Positions 23,847 through 31,918 of a stretch of DNA of 39,019 nt are shown piece by piece. The notes beneath the pieces were generated by a model that searched no databases, was not told the DNA's origin, and saw only the letters and a program-made list of their open reading frames with translations. Within the stretch, counting starts at the first letter, position 1; every line of letters begins with the position of its first letter. Both the position numbers and the translations under genes were made by a program. This DNA comes from an uncultured Clostridia bacterium (GTDB lineage Bacteria > Bacillota > Clostridia > Christensenellales > Borkfalkiaceae): contig CANPZD010000009.1 of assembly GCA_947589085.1 (NCBI GenBank), positions 1 to 39,019 of the forward strand, read 5' to 3'.

Positions 23847-25157
23847 TCACAGCACGTACTTTTTCAGATCGCGGTCTTTCGTCATCTTTTTGAGATGCTC
23901 CTCAACGTACGCGCGGTTGACTTCCACCGGGATCACCGGATAATCTCCGCCGCCCGCATTGTACGAGATATCTTCCAGCAGATACTCCATCACCGTGTGC
24001 AGCCGCCGCGCCCCGATATCTTCGCTCGTGAGGTTGATCTCCTCGGAGATCTCCGCGATCGCTTCGATCGCGTCCGGCGTGAACGTGAGATCGATGTTGT
24101 CGACGGCGAGCAGCACCGCGTATTGCTGCGTGAGCGAATGCTCCGTGCTCGTGAGGATCTGCACGAAATCTTCCTTGGTGAGCGAGTTCAGCTCCACCGA
24201 TACGGGGAAACGCCCCTGCAATTCCGGGATCAGATCTTCCACGCGCGATACATGGAACGCGCCCGCCGCAATGAACAGCATGTAGTCCGTCTTGACCGGA
24301 CCGTACTTCGTCATCACCGTGCTCCCCTCGACGATGGGAAGAATGTCCCGCTGGACCCCTTCGCGCGAAACGTCCGCGCCCGACGTGTTGCCCTTGCCGG
24401 CGATCTTATCGATCTCGTCGATGAAAATGATGCCGTCGTTCTCGGCGCGGCGCAGGGCCTCTTCGGTCACCGCGTCGTCGTCGATCAGCTTTTCCGCTTC
24501 CTCTTCGGTAAACAGCTTCATCGCCTCTTTTACCGTGAGTTTTCTCTTCTTCTTGCGCGAGGGCAGCATTTCGCCGAAGATCGACCCCAAATTGATCGCC
24601 GCACCCCCCGGCACCAGCTCCATGTTCTTCGGCTCGTCGCGCACTTCCGCCTCGATGACCGTAGAGTCGAACGTGCCCTTCTGCAAAGACGTAAGAAGAT
24701 TTTCTTCGAAGATCTTGCGATCCAGCTCGCCGCGGTCGTTCTTTTTAAGCTCCGCAAGGATCCTCACCATGCGCTGCTCGGCCGCCTGCCGCGCCTTTAC
24801 CGAGACTTCCTCCGTCTTTTCGTCCTTGACCAGCCGAATGGCGCACTCCACAAGATCGCGCACCATGCCCTCTACGTCTTTGCCCACATAGCCGACTTCG
24901 GTGTACTTCGTTGCCTCGACCTTGATGAACGGCGCCTTCACAAGTTTGGCCAGCCTGCGCGCGATCTCCGTCTTTCCGACGCCCGTCGGACCCTTCATGA
25001 TGATGTTCTTCGGCGTGATCTCTTCGCGCAGCTCCGCCGAAAGCTGCGACCGCCTGTACCGGTTGCGCAGCGCGATCGCCACAGCCTTTTTCGCCTCTTC
25101 CTGTCCGATGATGTGCTTGTTCAGTTCGTTTACGATTTTCTTGGGGGAAAGATCCAT
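23847..25157 (-). CDS. hslU: HslU (ClpY) AAA+ unfoldase
   Basis: The ATPase ring that unfolds substrates for the HslV peptidase. The protein has 436 residues. Walker A GPTGVGKT is at 56-63, Walker B IIFIDEID at 243-250, and the substrate-gripping pore motif is KYTEVGYVGKDVE. The inserted I-domain covers about 105-235. The C-terminal DLKKYVL is the tail that docks into HslV. AAGGAGG precedes the ATG, 12 bp after the hslV stop. Confidence 0.97.
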   Translation of the reverse strand: MDLSPKKIVNELNKHIIGQEEAKKAVAIALRNRYRRSQLSAELREEITPKNIIMKGPTGVGKTEIARRLAKLVKAPFIKVEATKYTEVGYVGKDVEGMVRDLVECAIRLVKDEKTEEVSVKARQAAEQRMVRILAELKKNDRGELDRKIFEENLLTSLQKGTFDSTVIEAEVRDEPKNMELVPGGAAINLGSIFGEMLPSRKKKRKLTVKEAMKLFTEEEAEKLIDDDAVTEEALRRAENDGIIFIDEIDKIAGKGNTSGADVSREGVQRDILPIVEGSTVMTKYGPVKTDYMLFIAAGAFHVSRVEDLIPELQGRFPVSVELNSLTKEDFVQILTSTEHSLTQQYAVLLAVDNIDLTFTPDAIEAIAEISEEINLTSEDIGARRLHTVMEYLLEDISYNAGGGDYPVIPVEVNRAYVEEHLKKMTKDRDLKKYVL

Positions 25158-25169
25158 GCCGCGCCTCCT

Positions 25170-25703
25170 TTATACCGTCTCGCAGATAATATGATCGTTG
25201 GTATACACGCAGATCTCGCTCGCGATCTTGAGGGATTTTTTCGCGATCTCCTCCGCGGAGAATTCCGTGTTCTGCGCAAGCGCGCGCGCCGCCGCAAGCG
25301 CATAGTTGCCGCCGCTGCCGATCGCACAGATCCCTTCGTCCGGCTCGATCACTTCGCCCGTGCCCGAAAGGATGAGAAGCGTATCATGATCCGCCGTGAT
25401 CATCATCGCGTCCAGCTTGCGGCCGATCTTATCGCTTCTCCAAAGATCGGCAAGCTCCACCGCCGAGCGCATCAGATTGCCCGCAAATTTGTTGAGCATC
25501 CCCTCGAACCGCTCGGAAAGCGAAAACGCGTCCGTCACCGAACCGGCAAAGCCGAGGATCACCTTGCCGCCGTAAATTCTCCTTACTTTGATCGCCGTGT
25601 TCTTGAACACGACGCTCTCGCCCATGGTGACCTGTCCGTCACCCGCGATCGCCGTGACGCCCCCGCGCTTGACGGCGCAGATCGTCGTTCCGCGAAATTC
25701 CAT
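25170..25703 (-). CDS. hslV: HslV (ClpQ) peptidase
   Basis: The proteasome-beta-type threonine protease of the HslUV complex, 177 residues. After a five-residue leader (MEFRG), the catalytic T6 begins the mature TTICAVKR strand. GDGQVTMG with the conserved aspartate and the KVRR lysine follow as in the family. A cleaved short leader, rather than Met alone, is common in Bacillota. GGGAGG precedes the ATG, 37 bp after trmFO. Bacillus has xerC (codV) between trmFO and hslV; it is absent here. Confidence 0.97.
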   Translation of the reverse strand: MEFRGTTICAVKRGGVTAIAGDGQVTMGESVVFKNTAIKVRRIYGGKVILGFAGSVTDAFSLSERFEGMLNKFAGNLMRSAVELADLWRSDKIGRKLDAMMITADHDTLLILSGTGEVIEPDEGICAIGSGGNYALAAARALAQNTEFSAEEIAKKSLKIASEICVYTNDHIICETV

Positions 25704-25740
25704 GTGTAACCTCCCTATAATTTCGGTACTTGCCTCTTAT

Positions 25741-27027
25741 TTACCCCAAAACTTCCCGTTTGAAACGCCCGATGTCGGAAAGCGCGCGCTCGGCAATGAG
25801 TTTTTTCCGCTCCGCCTTGTCGCATATGCCTTCATAGCCGCCGTCGAGGATCCCGTAATTGGCGTTCATGGGAGAAAAGTTTTCGTTTTCCGTCGAAATA
25901 TACCGCGAGAGCGCACCCATGACCGTGGTCCCCGGCGGCACCGCAGGCTCTTTTCCGCACAGTCTGTTCAAGACATGGTACCCGCATAACAGCCCGACGG
26001 CCGCACTCTCGACATATCCCTCGACCCCCGTGATCTGCCCCGCAAAAAACAGCTCCGGCCGATCCCTGACGGAAAAATCCGCCCGCAGACACTTGGGAGA
26101 TTCGAGATATGTATTGCGGTGCATCACGCCGTAGCGCTCAAACTGCGCGTTTTTCAGCGCGGGGATCATGGAAAATACCCGCTTCTGTTCCTGAAATTTC
26201 AGATTCGTCTGACAGCCGACGAGATTATATCCCGTTCCGGCTGCGTTTTCCTTTCTGAGCTGCAAAACCGCGTACGGCCGCTCTCCCCGGTATTCCAGTC
26301 CGACGGGCTTGAACGGGCCGAACCGCAGCGTATCTTTCCCCCGCGCGGCCATCACTTCGACGGGCATGCAGCCTTCGAAAATTTCCTTCGTCTCGAAATC
26401 GCGCAGCACGACCCGCTCCGCGCCGACGAGCGCCTCCGTAAACGCTTCGTACTCCGCCTTCGTCATGGGACAGTTCACGTAGTCGCCCGTGCCCTTGCCG
26501 TAGCGATCCTGCACGAACGCCTTTTCGAAATCGATGCTTTCCGCCGAGACGACGGGCGCGGAAGCGTCGTAAAAATGCAGCGTGCCGAAACGCGCTTTGA
26601 TACATTCGAACAGTTTTCCCGAAGTCAGCGGCCCCGTCGCGACGACGCCGCTCTCGGGAAGCGTTTCGACTTCTTCGCTCACGACCGTGATCCCGGGGTG
26701 CCCTTTCAGCCGTTCGGTCACATAGGCGGCGAACTTCTCTCTGTCGACGGCGAGCGCACTGCCCGCAGGCACCCGCGCCTCCCTTGCCGCTTCCATGGTG
26801 ATCGAACCCAGAACGCGCATCTCCGCTTTCAGAAGTCCGCAGGCATTGCCGTAGGCGTCGTCGCTTTTGAGAGAATTCGAACATACCAGCTCGCAGAACA
26901 GATCGCTCGTGTGCGCAGGCGTTCGCTTCGGCTTCATATCGATGAGTTCCACCTCGACGCCGTGCGAGGCCAGAAAGTAGGCCGCCTCGCTGCCCGCAAG
27001 CCCCGCGCCGATGACGGTGACGCTCAC
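25741..27027 (-). CDS. trmFO: Methylenetetrahydrofolate-tRNA-(uracil-54-C5-)-methyltransferase
   Basis: A folate- and FAD-dependent enzyme making m5U54 in the T-loop of tRNAs, 428 residues. It shows the FAD-binding IGAGLAGSEAA at residues 6-16, and the family motifs DMKPKR-TPAHTSDLFCELVCSNSLKS, RVPAGSALAVDREKF, the substrate-site CPM in NCPMTKAEYEAF and QITGVEGYVESAAVGL. The start codon is GTG at 27027, overlapping the topA stop as GTGA, so it is translationally coupled. An ATG alternative would cut into the FAD motif. Confidence 0.97.
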   Translation of the reverse strand: MSVTVIGAGLAGSEAAYFLASHGVEVELIDMKPKRTPAHTSDLFCELVCSNSLKSDDAYGNACGLLKAEMRVLGSITMEAAREARVPAGSALAVDREKFAAYVTERLKGHPGITVVSEEVETLPESGVVATGPLTSGKLFECIKARFGTLHFYDASAPVVSAESIDFEKAFVQDRYGKGTGDYVNCPMTKAEYEAFTEALVGAERVVLRDFETKEIFEGCMPVEVMAARGKDTLRFGPFKPVGLEYRGERPYAVLQLRKENAAGTGYNLVGCQTNLKFQEQKRVFSMIPALKNAQFERYGVMHRNTYLESPKCLRADFSVRDRPELFFAGQITGVEGYVESAAVGLLCGYHVLNRLCGKEPAVPPGTTVMGALSRYISTENENFSPMNANYGILDGGYEGICDKAERKKLIAERALSDIGRFKREVLG

Positions 27028-29246
27028 TCCGCTTTGGGCGCTCCTTTCGCCTTGCGCTCCGAAGGAACTTTATACGTACACTCTTTGTTCGAGCACTTCA
27101 CAACGCCCCGCGGAGACCGGACGAGCGCAGCGCCGCAGACGGGGCATTTTTCGCCCGTGGGGACGTCCCAGCTCATGAATTTGCAAGCGGGATATCCGCT
27201 GCAACCGTAATACGGCTTGCCCGTGCGCGTTTTCAGCTGCCTTGTCGGTTTTCCGCATTCCGGACAAACGCCCATGAAGATCTCCTCGCGCGGCACATCC
27301 TCGAGCGGAAGCGTGGATTTGCAGACGGGATAGTTGGGACAGGCGAGAAATTTGCCGTATTTGCCCGTCTTGACGACCATGAGCGCGCCGCACTTGGGGC
27401 AGGGCGTTTCGGAGGTTTCCATCTCACCCTCGCTCACGATGTTGGAACATGCGGGATAATTCGTGCAGGCAAGATATTTGCCGTATTTGCCCGTCTTGCG
27501 CACCATGGGATGCCCGCATTTTTCGCAGAGCACGTCGGTGAGTTCGTCTCCGTCGGTATTGGCAAAGCGCAATTTCTCCTCGAACGGGGGATAGAATGCC
27601 GCGATAATGCTGCGCCAGTCCTTTCCGCCGTCCTCGATCTCATCGAGCTTTTCTTCCATATCGGCCGTGAACCCCACATCCATGACGTCGGTAAAATATT
27701 TTACCAGCATGTCGGTGATCCGGTAGGCGATCTCGGTCGGCTTCATGTATTTTCCGTCTTTTTCCACATATTTCCGCTTCGTGAGCACGGAAATAATGGA
27801 AGCGTAGGTGGAAGGTCTGCCGATGCCCTTGTCCTCCATGGCCTTGACCAGAGAGGCGTCGGTATAGCGCACCGGGGGCTTGGTGAATTTTTGTTCCGCC
27901 CCGAGTTTTTCGGCGTTGAGCGCCATTCCCTCTTCCAGCGGGGGAAGAAGGCCCTTGGCTTCATCCTCGTCCTGCGCTTTGAAATCGGCATAGATCGCGG
28001 TAAAGCCCGCAAACCGAAGCGCGCGGCCGCTCGCTTTCAGCGAGTAGGCGCCGTTGGCGATCTCGATCTGCATGCTGTCGTACTGCGCCTCGGCCATCTG
28101 CGAGGCGATGAAGCGCTCATAGATGAGTTTATACACATTGTAATGCTTCCGGTCGAGCAATTTCTTCACGGACTCCGGCGTGCGCGCAAGATCGATGGGA
28201 CGGATCGCCTCGTGCGCGTCCTGCGCGCCCTTTTTGGAAGCGTAAAAATTCGGCTTTTCGGGCAGATATTCCTTGCCGTACTTCTCTTCGATGAAGGAAA
28301 GTGCCGCCTTCTGCGCGTCCTGCGAAACGCGCGTGGAATCCGTACGGATATACGTCACGAACGCGACATGCCCCTCTCCTTCGAGATCCATGCCCTCATA
28401 GAGGTGCTGCGCCATGAGCATGGTCTCGGGCGCGGTCATGCCGAGCTTGTTGGAAGCGTCCTGCTGCAGCGTGCTCGTTGTGAACGGCGCGGGCGCGTGC
28501 GATTTTGCGATCGTCTTTTTTACCCCGGCGACGACGTATTTCCCCGCGCGCAGCGCGGCGAGCACGCTGTCTGCCTGCGCACGATCGGAGACCTTGATCT
28601 TTTTGTCTTTGAATTTTTCCAGCACGGCGCAAAAAGGCGCAAATTTTCTGTCCGCATCCTGCATTTCCGCGGAAATCTTCCAATACTCTTCGGGAACAAA
28701 GGCCGTGATCTCCCGTTCCCGCTCCACGACGAGGCGAAGCGCGACGGATTGCACGCGGCCCGCGGAAAGTCCGTTCTGGATCTTATTGTTGAGCAGCGGC
28801 GAAAGTTTATAGCCGACCAGACGGTCCAGCACTCTCCGCGCCTGCTGCGCGTCGACAAGATTGTAATTGATCTTACGCGGATGTTTCAGCGCTCTCTCCA
28901 CCGCCTTGGGCGAGATCTCGTTGAACTCGATCCGGTTTTCCCCGTCCTCGGGCAGACCGAGCACGGATTGCAAATGCCACGAGATCGCTTCCCCTTCGCG
29001 GTCGGGGTCGGTCGCGAGATATACACGGCCGGCGCGCTTCGCCTCGTCCGAAAGGCGCTTGATCGTCTCCTCCTTGCCGGGAGACGTCACATACCGAGGC
29101 TCATAGCCGTGCTCGATGGAGACGCCGAGCTTTTTTTGCGGCAAGTCGCGGATATGGCCGCCCGAAGCGTCCACACGGTACTTCCCGTTCAGATATCTCG
29201 CAATCGTTTTCGCTTTGGAAGGAGATTCCACTATGATCAAATCCAT
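27024..29246 (-). CDS. topA: DNA topoisomerase I
   Basis: A type IA topoisomerase relaxing negative supercoils, 740 residues. The Toprim domain starts IIVESPSKAKTI and holds the acidic ATDPDREGEA (78-86). The catalytic tyrosine is Y299 in FVTYIRTDSTR. Four C-terminal Cys4 zinc ribbons (LCEKCG, CPKCG, CPECG, CPVCG with matching CxxYPxC partners) follow from about residue 570. AGGTG precedes the ATG. It follows dprA by 56 bp, the same order as in Bacillus (smf-topA-trmFO). Confidence 0.98.
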   Translation of the reverse strand: MDLIIVESPSKAKTIARYLNGKYRVDASGGHIRDLPQKKLGVSIEHGYEPRYVTSPGKEETIKRLSDEAKRAGRVYLATDPDREGEAISWHLQSVLGLPEDGENRIEFNEISPKAVERALKHPRKINYNLVDAQQARRVLDRLVGYKLSPLLNNKIQNGLSAGRVQSVALRLVVEREREITAFVPEEYWKISAEMQDADRKFAPFCAVLEKFKDKKIKVSDRAQADSVLAALRAGKYVVAGVKKTIAKSHAPAPFTTSTLQQDASNKLGMTAPETMLMAQHLYEGMDLEGEGHVAFVTYIRTDSTRVSQDAQKAALSFIEEKYGKEYLPEKPNFYASKKGAQDAHEAIRPIDLARTPESVKKLLDRKHYNVYKLIYERFIASQMAEAQYDSMQIEIANGAYSLKASGRALRFAGFTAIYADFKAQDEDEAKGLLPPLEEGMALNAEKLGAEQKFTKPPVRYTDASLVKAMEDKGIGRPSTYASIISVLTKRKYVEKDGKYMKPTEIAYRITDMLVKYFTDVMDVGFTADMEEKLDEIEDGGKDWRSIIAAFYPPFEEKLRFANTDGDELTDVLCEKCGHPMVRKTGKYGKYLACTNYPACSNIVSEGEMETSETPCPKCGALMVVKTGKYGKFLACPNYPVCKSTLPLEDVPREEIFMGVCPECGKPTRQLKTRTGKPYYGCSGYPACKFMSWDVPTGEKCPVCGAALVRSPRGVVKCSNKECTYKVPSERKAKGAPKAE

Positions 29247-29302
29247 GTTTCACCTGAAGATCCTTTATTCTTATTCCATTGAAATTTTGTGCCTTGCCGC
29301 TT

Positions 29303-30379
29303 TCAGACGGCTGTGTAACGGTTTCCGCCGGCCTTGACCGCGACGCCCTTGATCTCCAACGCGGAGAGCACGGCGGACGCCTCGAAAATGCGCATGCCCG
29401 CAAGATTCGCGAGTTCCGCAAGATGCAGTTCGCCCCTCTCCCGAAGCACATGAAGCAGCTTTTCCTCTTCTTCGGAGAGTTGCGTCTCCCGCTTCGGCGC
29501 CGGCTCGATCCCGTAAACGGAGAGGATGTCTTCGGCGCCCGTTGCAACATATGCGCCCTTTTTGATGAGTTCGTTGCAGCCTTCACCCTGCGCGGCGCCC
29601 ACGTTGTGCGGAAACGCAAACACGTCGCGCCCGTATTCGAGAGCAAGATCCGCCGTGATGAGCGCGCCGCTCCGCACGGCCGCGGAGAGGACGAGCACCC
29701 CCTCCGAAAGGCCCGCAAGAATGCGGTTGCGCGCGGGAAAATAAAATTTCCGGGCGCGCTCCGCGGGAGGATATTCGCTCAATATAAGGCCGTATGTCCG
29801 GATCCGTTCTTTCAGCGCCGTATGCGCGACGGGATAGCATTCGTCCAACCCGCACGGCAGAACGGAGATCAGATTTCCGCTTGACGCCGCGCCGGCGATC
29901 GCCGCGCAGTCTCCCCCCTCCGCCAGTCCCGTAACGACGACGAATTTTTCCGCCAGCTGTTCGGCGACCGTACGGCCGAGCTTCTCCGCCCACGGCGGGA
30001 TCTTGCGGGAACCGACGATACAGAATTTGCGTTCGGAAAGCAGCGCGCGGTTGCCCGCTCCGTACAGGACGAGCGGGGGCGCCTCCGTATGTTTCAGCGC
30101 TTCGGGATAGTCCTCCGAGAGCAACGTGACCGCAAAATATCCCTTTTTTTTGAGATATGCGGCGCAGGCGTCCGCTTCGCGTTCCCGCGCGGGCAGCGCG
30201 GAAAACTTGCCGCGCGCCTCGGGGAGGACGGCGGGGAAGATCTCCTCCGCGCGCTCCAACAGCTCGGCCGGAGACGCCGCGCGCAGCAGCGCGACGCGTT
30301 CGCGGTAATCCGTATCCGTGCAGGCGCACAGCCACAGGTACGCCCGCTCCTGCGCAGCATCGTTTTTCATTCGGATCAT
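29303..30379 (-). CDS. dprA: DNA-processing protein DprA (Smf)
   Basis: The canonical single-stranded-DNA-binding RecA loader used in transformation, 358 residues. An N-terminal SAM-like part (about 1-60) precedes the extended Rossmann domain with VGSRK (122-126), TGLAEGGD (150-157), LPCGLDECYP, FPARNRILAGLS (214-225) and SGALITADLALEYGRDVFAFP (237-257). A C-terminal winged helix covers about 300-358. The start overlaps the comM stop as ATGA. With comM it forms a competence-type pair. A second, divergent DprA-like protein is at 12761. Confidence 0.95.
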   Translation of the reverse strand: MIRMKNDAAQERAYLWLCACTDTDYRERVALLRAASPAELLERAEEIFPAVLPEARGKFSALPAREREADACAAYLKKKGYFAVTLLSEDYPEALKHTEAPPLVLYGAGNRALLSERKFCIVGSRKIPPWAEKLGRTVAEQLAEKFVVVTGLAEGGDCAAIAGAASSGNLISVLPCGLDECYPVAHTALKERIRTYGLILSEYPPAERARKFYFPARNRILAGLSEGVLVLSAAVRSGALITADLALEYGRDVFAFPHNVGAAQGEGCNELIKKGAYVATGAEDILSVYGIEPAPKRETQLSEEEEKLLHVLRERGELHLAELANLAGMRIFEASAVLSALEIKGVAVKAGGNRYTAV

Positions 30380-31899
30380 CCTATCTTATCGCTGAGACGG
30401 TAGGAGACCGCCTCAAAGACGTGCTTGGGCAAAATTTGTTCCGAACAATCGAGATCGGCGATCGTGCGGGCCACCTTGATGATGCGCGCCCGCGCTCTCG
30501 CGGAGAGCTGCATGCGTTCGAAAGCGTTCCGGAGGATCTCATCCCCCTCGCGCGTGAGCGTGCAGAACGCGCTGATCTCCCGTTCCCCCATCTCGGCGTT
30601 GGTATGGATGTCCCCGCCCTCGAAGCGGTTGCGCTGGATCCGGCGCGCGGCATCCACGCGCGCCTTGACCGTCGCGGAATCCTCCTGCGCCTCCTTGGAA
30701 GTGAGTTCGTCGTAATTGACGTCGTCTACCTCCACCTGCAGATCGATCCTGTCGAGCAGCGGGCCGGAGATTTTCTTGCGGTAGCGTCTGATTTCGGCGG
30801 GCGAACAGGAACAAGTGCGCTCTGTCGAGCCGTAATTGCCGCAGGGACAGGGGTTCATGCTGGCGCACAGCATAAAGCGCGCCGGGTATGTAAAGGTACC
30901 GCCTGCGCGGGAGACGGTGATCTTTCCGTCCTCCAACGGCTGGCGAAGCGCTTCGAGCGTGGAACGCTTATATTCGGGAAGCTCGTCCAGAAACAGAACG
31001 CCTCCGTGCGCGAGAGAGATCTCCCCCGGGTGCACGACGCGATTGCCGCCGCCGCACATCGACACGGTGGTCGCCGTATGGTGCGGCGTGCGGAACGGTC
31101 GCTCCGTGACGATCCCCTCCTCGCCCAACACGCCCGCAACGGAATGGATCTTGGTGATCTCCAACGCCTCTTCGAACGTGAGATCGGGCATGATGGTGGG
31201 CAGGCAGCGCGCAAGCATCGTTTTTCCCGTGCCGGGAGGGCCGCTCATCAGAAGATTATGGCCGCCCGCGACGGCGATCTCCAGTGCGCGGCGCGCCATC
31301 GGCTGTCCCTTGACGTATTTGAGATCGGCGGAACTCTTCACGCCGGCATGCGGCACGAATTCCGCCGTTTCGATCCGCGCGAGCGGCTGCGTGCCGAAGA
31401 GATGCCGGATCACTTCCGAGAGCGATTTCGCGGCATAGATTTCCGCGCCGCCCAAAAAACGCGCTTCTTTCGCGTTCCCCGCGGGAATGATAAAGCGGGA
31501 AAACCCGTGCCCTTTCGCGGAAATGAGAATGGGCAGCAGGCCGGCGATCGGCCGAAGGTCTCCGTTGAGGGCCAGCTCGCCGAGAAAAACCGTGTCCGAC
31601 ACGTCCGCGCCGACCAGCTGTTCGCTCGCCTTCAACAGACTGACCGCAACCGCAAGGTCGAACGCCGCGCCCTCTTTTTTCAGATCCGCGGGCGCAAAAT
31701 TGATCGTGATCCGGTTCATGGGGAAGAGCAGTCCGCTGTTTTTGAGCGCGGAACGCACCCGTTCGCGGCTCTCTTTCACCGCGGTATCCGGAAGTCCTAC
31801 CATTTCATAAGACGGAACGCCCTTGTTGACGTCGGTCTCCACTTCCACGGGGACCCCCTCCAATCCGTTCAGCGAATAACAAATGATTTTCGCGATCAT
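30376..31899 (-). CDS. comM: YifB/ComM-type Mg-chelatase-like AAA+ ATPase
   Basis: A 507-residue AAA+ helicase-family protein; ComM promotes branch migration of incoming DNA during transformation. An N-terminal Lon-S16-like ChlI domain (about 20-140) precedes the ATPase with Walker A GPPGTGKT (220-227), Walker B GVLFLDELPEY and a Mg-chelatase C-terminal helical domain (about 400-507). I chose the ATG at 31899, preceded by GGAGGAACGTT; a longer open frame to 31998 lacks family similarity and overlaps the upstream gene. It sits 19 bp after the membrane protein gene. Confidence 0.95.
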   Translation of the reverse strand: MIAKIICYSLNGLEGVPVEVETDVNKGVPSYEMVGLPDTAVKESRERVRSALKNSGLLFPMNRITINFAPADLKKEGAAFDLAVAVSLLKASEQLVGADVSDTVFLGELALNGDLRPIAGLLPILISAKGHGFSRFIIPAGNAKEARFLGGAEIYAAKSLSEVIRHLFGTQPLARIETAEFVPHAGVKSSADLKYVKGQPMARRALEIAVAGGHNLLMSGPPGTGKTMLARCLPTIMPDLTFEEALEITKIHSVAGVLGEEGIVTERPFRTPHHTATTVSMCGGGNRVVHPGEISLAHGGVLFLDELPEYKRSTLEALRQPLEDGKITVSRAGGTFTYPARFMLCASMNPCPCGNYGSTERTCSCSPAEIRRYRKKISGPLLDRIDLQVEVDDVNYDELTSKEAQEDSATVKARVDAARRIQRNRFEGGDIHTNAEMGEREISAFCTLTREGDEILRNAFERMQLSARARARIIKVARTIADLDCSEQILPKHVFEAVSYRLSDKIG

Positions 31900-31918
31900 A
31901 ACGTTCCTCCGGAATCTT

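Noticed and set aside
23121-25709. 862-codon plus-strand frame opposite hisS, hslU and hslV
   Set aside because: It spans three conserved genes and their gaps on the other strand; arginine/histidine-rich shadow translation.
27510-29282. 590-codon plus-strand frame opposite topA
   Set aside because: Shadow of topA codon bias; no start signal and no family resemblance.
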